25,762 nt of DNA from Chlorobiota bacterium (GTDB lineage Bacteria > Bacteroidota > Bacteroidia > Flavobacteriales > Flavobacteriaceae). Of the stretch, positions 24,453-25,762 are shown one piece after another. The position numbers were made by a program, and so were the translations under genes. The first letter of the stretch is position 1, and every line of letters begins with the position of its first letter. Under the pieces are notes generated by a model. It searched no databases, was not told the origin of the DNA, and saw nothing but the letters and a program-made list of their open reading frames with translations. The stretch covers positions 1 to 25,762 of the forward strand of contig JAADHG010000082.1 in the NCBI GenBank assembly GCA_013151975.1, read 5' to 3'.

Positions 24453-24854
24453 ATGAATACAGTATTAATAAAAATATTGAGAAGAATATTATTTAATACT
24501 GTATTCGTTATTATTTTACTTCACACTTTTATTCCGCATCCTCATTCTGATGAGATGACGAAAAAAGAGCATATTAAACTTCACAATACTTCCAACTCAT
24601 TATACAGCATTCTTAAAAATGCTTTTCATGAAAGCAATGATGAAAGTTTAGACAATTTAATAGTTGCCCAATATCACATTGCTAATAAAACTAAACACAC
24701 TTATCCTTATCCTACAATTGCTATCAAAGATTTCTATCCGTTAGGAAATGTAAAAACGATAGTTAGAAAAAGAGTAATAAGGAGCATTGATAATTTCAAT
24801 AAGTTATTTATTGTTAAACTGAATGGCGAAAGAGGTCCCCCTTTTTTAGTCTAA
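24453..24854 (+). CDS. Small membrane-anchored protein with His-rich segment, unknown function
   Basis: 133 residues. One hydrophobic helix (about 11-27, ILFNTVFVIILLHTF) then a His-rich motif IPHPHSDEM and KKEHIKLH. The C-terminus ends RGPPFLV. In Bacteroidetes, small proteins with a hydrophobic start, a PHxHS-type cluster and a (R)xPP end often precede metal efflux genes, so metal binding is a reasonable guess; no family can be named with confidence. The next gene, 50 nt downstream, is a four-helix membrane protein, probably in the same operon. Confidence 0.7.
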   Translation: MNTVLIKILRRILFNTVFVIILLHTFIPHPHSDEMTKKEHIKLHNTSNSLYSILKNAFHESNDESLDNLIVAQYHIANKTKHTYPYPTIAIKDFYPLGNVKTIVRKRVIRSIDNFNKLFIVKLNGERGPPFLV

Positions 24855-24904
24855 TCAATTCAGAATATAAAATATAGTATTAACAATAAAAATTTAAAAA
24901 AATT

Positions 24905-25414
24905 ATGGATGCAACACATCTTCATTTAGTATTAACACATTTTCCAATAATTGGAGTTATTATTGGAATATTGATTTTGGCATATGGTCAATTTTATAAA
25001 AATTCAGATATACAAAAAGTAGCACTGGCAACTTTTATATTAATGGCAATATTAACAATTCCCGTTTTTTTAACAGGAGAAGAAGCTGAGGAAACAGTTG
25101 AGCATATTGCTGGTGTTTCGGAACAATTAATTGAAAATCATGAAGAATTAGCCGAAAAAGCAATTTGGCTTATGGGTTTATTAGGAGTTTTTTCAATGAT
25201 TAGTTTCTTTGCGATTGTCAAAAAATTGTCATTTGCAAAAACAATAACATTAATAACATTAATTGTTTCATTAGGAACCTTCGGACTTTTTGCTCAAGTT
25301 GGTAATTTAGGCGGACAAATTCGTCACTCTGAAATTAGAACTGAAAGTAATAATAACCAAGTTGATAATAAAAATTATGATAATCGTGAAAGAGATCACG
25401 ACGATGATGATTAG
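24905..25414 (+). CDS. Four-helix membrane protein, DUF2231-like
   Basis: 169 residues. Four predicted transmembrane helices: about 8-26 (LVLTHFPIIGVIIGILILA), 38-56, 88-107 and 113-131. Conserved-looking polar residues in or next to the helices: His6 and His12, the GEEAEETVEHIAG loop, HEELAEKA, and LGGQIRHSEI after helix 4. The pattern of His near helix 1, Gly-Glu before helix 3 and GG..(R)H after helix 4 recalls DUF2231, a family suspected to bind heme or copper. The tail is charged, ending in RERDHDDDD. Metal or heme handling is inference. Intact. Confidence 0.72.
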   Translation: MDATHLHLVLTHFPIIGVIIGILILAYGQFYKNSDIQKVALATFILMAILTIPVFLTGEEAEETVEHIAGVSEQLIENHEELAEKAIWLMGLLGVFSMISFFAIVKKLSFAKTITLITLIVSLGTFGLFAQVGNLGGQIRHSEIRTESNNNQVDNKNYDNRERDHDDDD

Positions 25415-25437
25415 CTAATACTACCACTGAAAAATGT

Positions 25438-25491
25438 ATGGTTAGTATCGGTTTATAATAAAAACGGTTGCTAACCATATATAAGGTGGTT
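25438..25491. repeat. Inverted repeat with two alternative hairpins upstream of mazG
   Basis: ATGGTTAG (25438-25445) pairs with CTAACCAT (25471-25478), and AACCA (25473-25477) can instead pair with TGGTT (25487-25491). The inner part has CGGTTTATAA and ACGGTTGC. The AACGGTTGCTAACCATATATAAG-type text resembles repeats I recall beside accessory genes in flavobacteria. Confidence 0.45.
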
Positions 25492-25537
25492 ATGTTTAAC
25501 TCCAATTTATTTCTCAACATTCTTCGTATTAAAAGTT

Positions 25538-25545
25538 TATTTTTG
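25538..25545 (+). promoter_or_regulatory. -7 box for mazG (TATTTTTG)
   Basis: Exact TAnnTTTG match, 19 nt before the mazG ATG. Confidence 0.45.
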
Positions 25546-25564
25546 TTGTAAATAATTAGAATAA

Positions 25565-25762
25565 ATGAACTCCAGAGAAAACCAACTTAAAGCCTTTGAT
25601 AGATTGTTAACTGTTATGGACCAATTGCGTGCACAATGTCCTTGGGATAAAAAGCAAACCATGCAATCTTTACGTCACCTCACCATTGAAGAAACCTACG
25701 AGTTGGGAGATGCTATTTTAGATAACGATTTAAAAGAGATTAAAGGTGAGTTAGGAGATTTA
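25565..25762 (+). CDS. mazG: Nucleoside triphosphate pyrophosphohydrolase MazG (5' part, cut by window edge)
   Basis: 66 codons are visible, open to the right edge. MazG hydrolyses NTPs to NMP and pyrophosphate, cleaning the nucleotide pool. Visible signatures: LRAQCPWDKKQTMQSL at about 22-37, and the metal-binding EETYELGDAI (Glu43, Glu44, Glu47, Asp50 region), with GELGDL at the edge as the start of the second acidic motif. A full gene would be about 255-265 codons. It has its own -7 box after the DUF2231-like gene. Confidence 0.9.
   Translation, partial: MNSRENQLKAFDRLLTVMDQLRAQCPWDKKQTMQSLRHLTIEETYELGDAILDNDLKEIKGELGDL

Overview
The window looks like chromosomal DNA from a Flavobacteriaceae-type Bacteroidetes; genus cannot be read from it. 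The evidence is AT-rich sequence, Bacteroidetes -7 promoter boxes (TAnnTTTG) just upstream of start codons, a bacillithiol synthesis gene (bshC), a C-terminal type IX secretion sorting domain on a subtilisin-like protease, SPII lipoproteins, and a housekeeping order guaA - LysM protein - DUF922 - DUF3820 - pyrG - yidC - mnmA that fits this family.

Layout. 1-5408 (minus): two secreted metallopeptidases, an M14 carboxypeptidase-like protein followed after 17 nt by a two-domain M16 lipoprotein cut by the left edge. 5409-5599: divergent promoter region. 5600-8575: bshC and a PLP-dependent decarboxylase, 3 nt apart. 8627-10173: guaA with a very short leader. 10174-10426: repeat-rich spacer with a strong hairpin. 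10427-13198: four-LysM/periplasmic-binding-like protein, a DUF922 protein with an HExxH motif, and a small DUF3820 protein. 13199-13669: repeat-rich, decayed spacer. 13670-14623 (minus): Schlafen AlbA_2 protein, probably accessory. 14813-16459: pyrG, broken by two short tandem duplications. 16500-17004: a DUF559 nuclease-like gene bracketed by inverted hairpin repeats, which looks like a small inserted unit between pyrG and yidC. 17017-23651: yidC, a MORN-type secreted protein, mnmA, an S8 peptidase with T9SS tail, and a nitronate monooxygenase-like gene whose last ~30 codons are shifted out of frame by a TA duplication. 23692-25414: a lipoprotein and two small membrane proteins of unknown role. 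25565 to the right edge: start of mazG.

Most of this is core metabolism and envelope biology: GTP and CTP synthesis, tRNA thiolation, membrane protein insertion, bacillithiol, and nucleotide-pool cleaning. I did not find a complete new defence or biosynthetic system. The most noteworthy items are (1) the hairpin-bounded DUF559 unit, (2) a palindromic intergenic repeat read in frame inside bshC, (3) tandem-duplication frameshifts in two conserved genes (two in pyrG), matched by nested tandem duplications in an intergenic repeat, and (4) guaA and mnmA promoters so close to the ATG that leaderless mRNAs are likely. The frameshifts could be real mutations or assembly errors; the sequence alone cannot decide.
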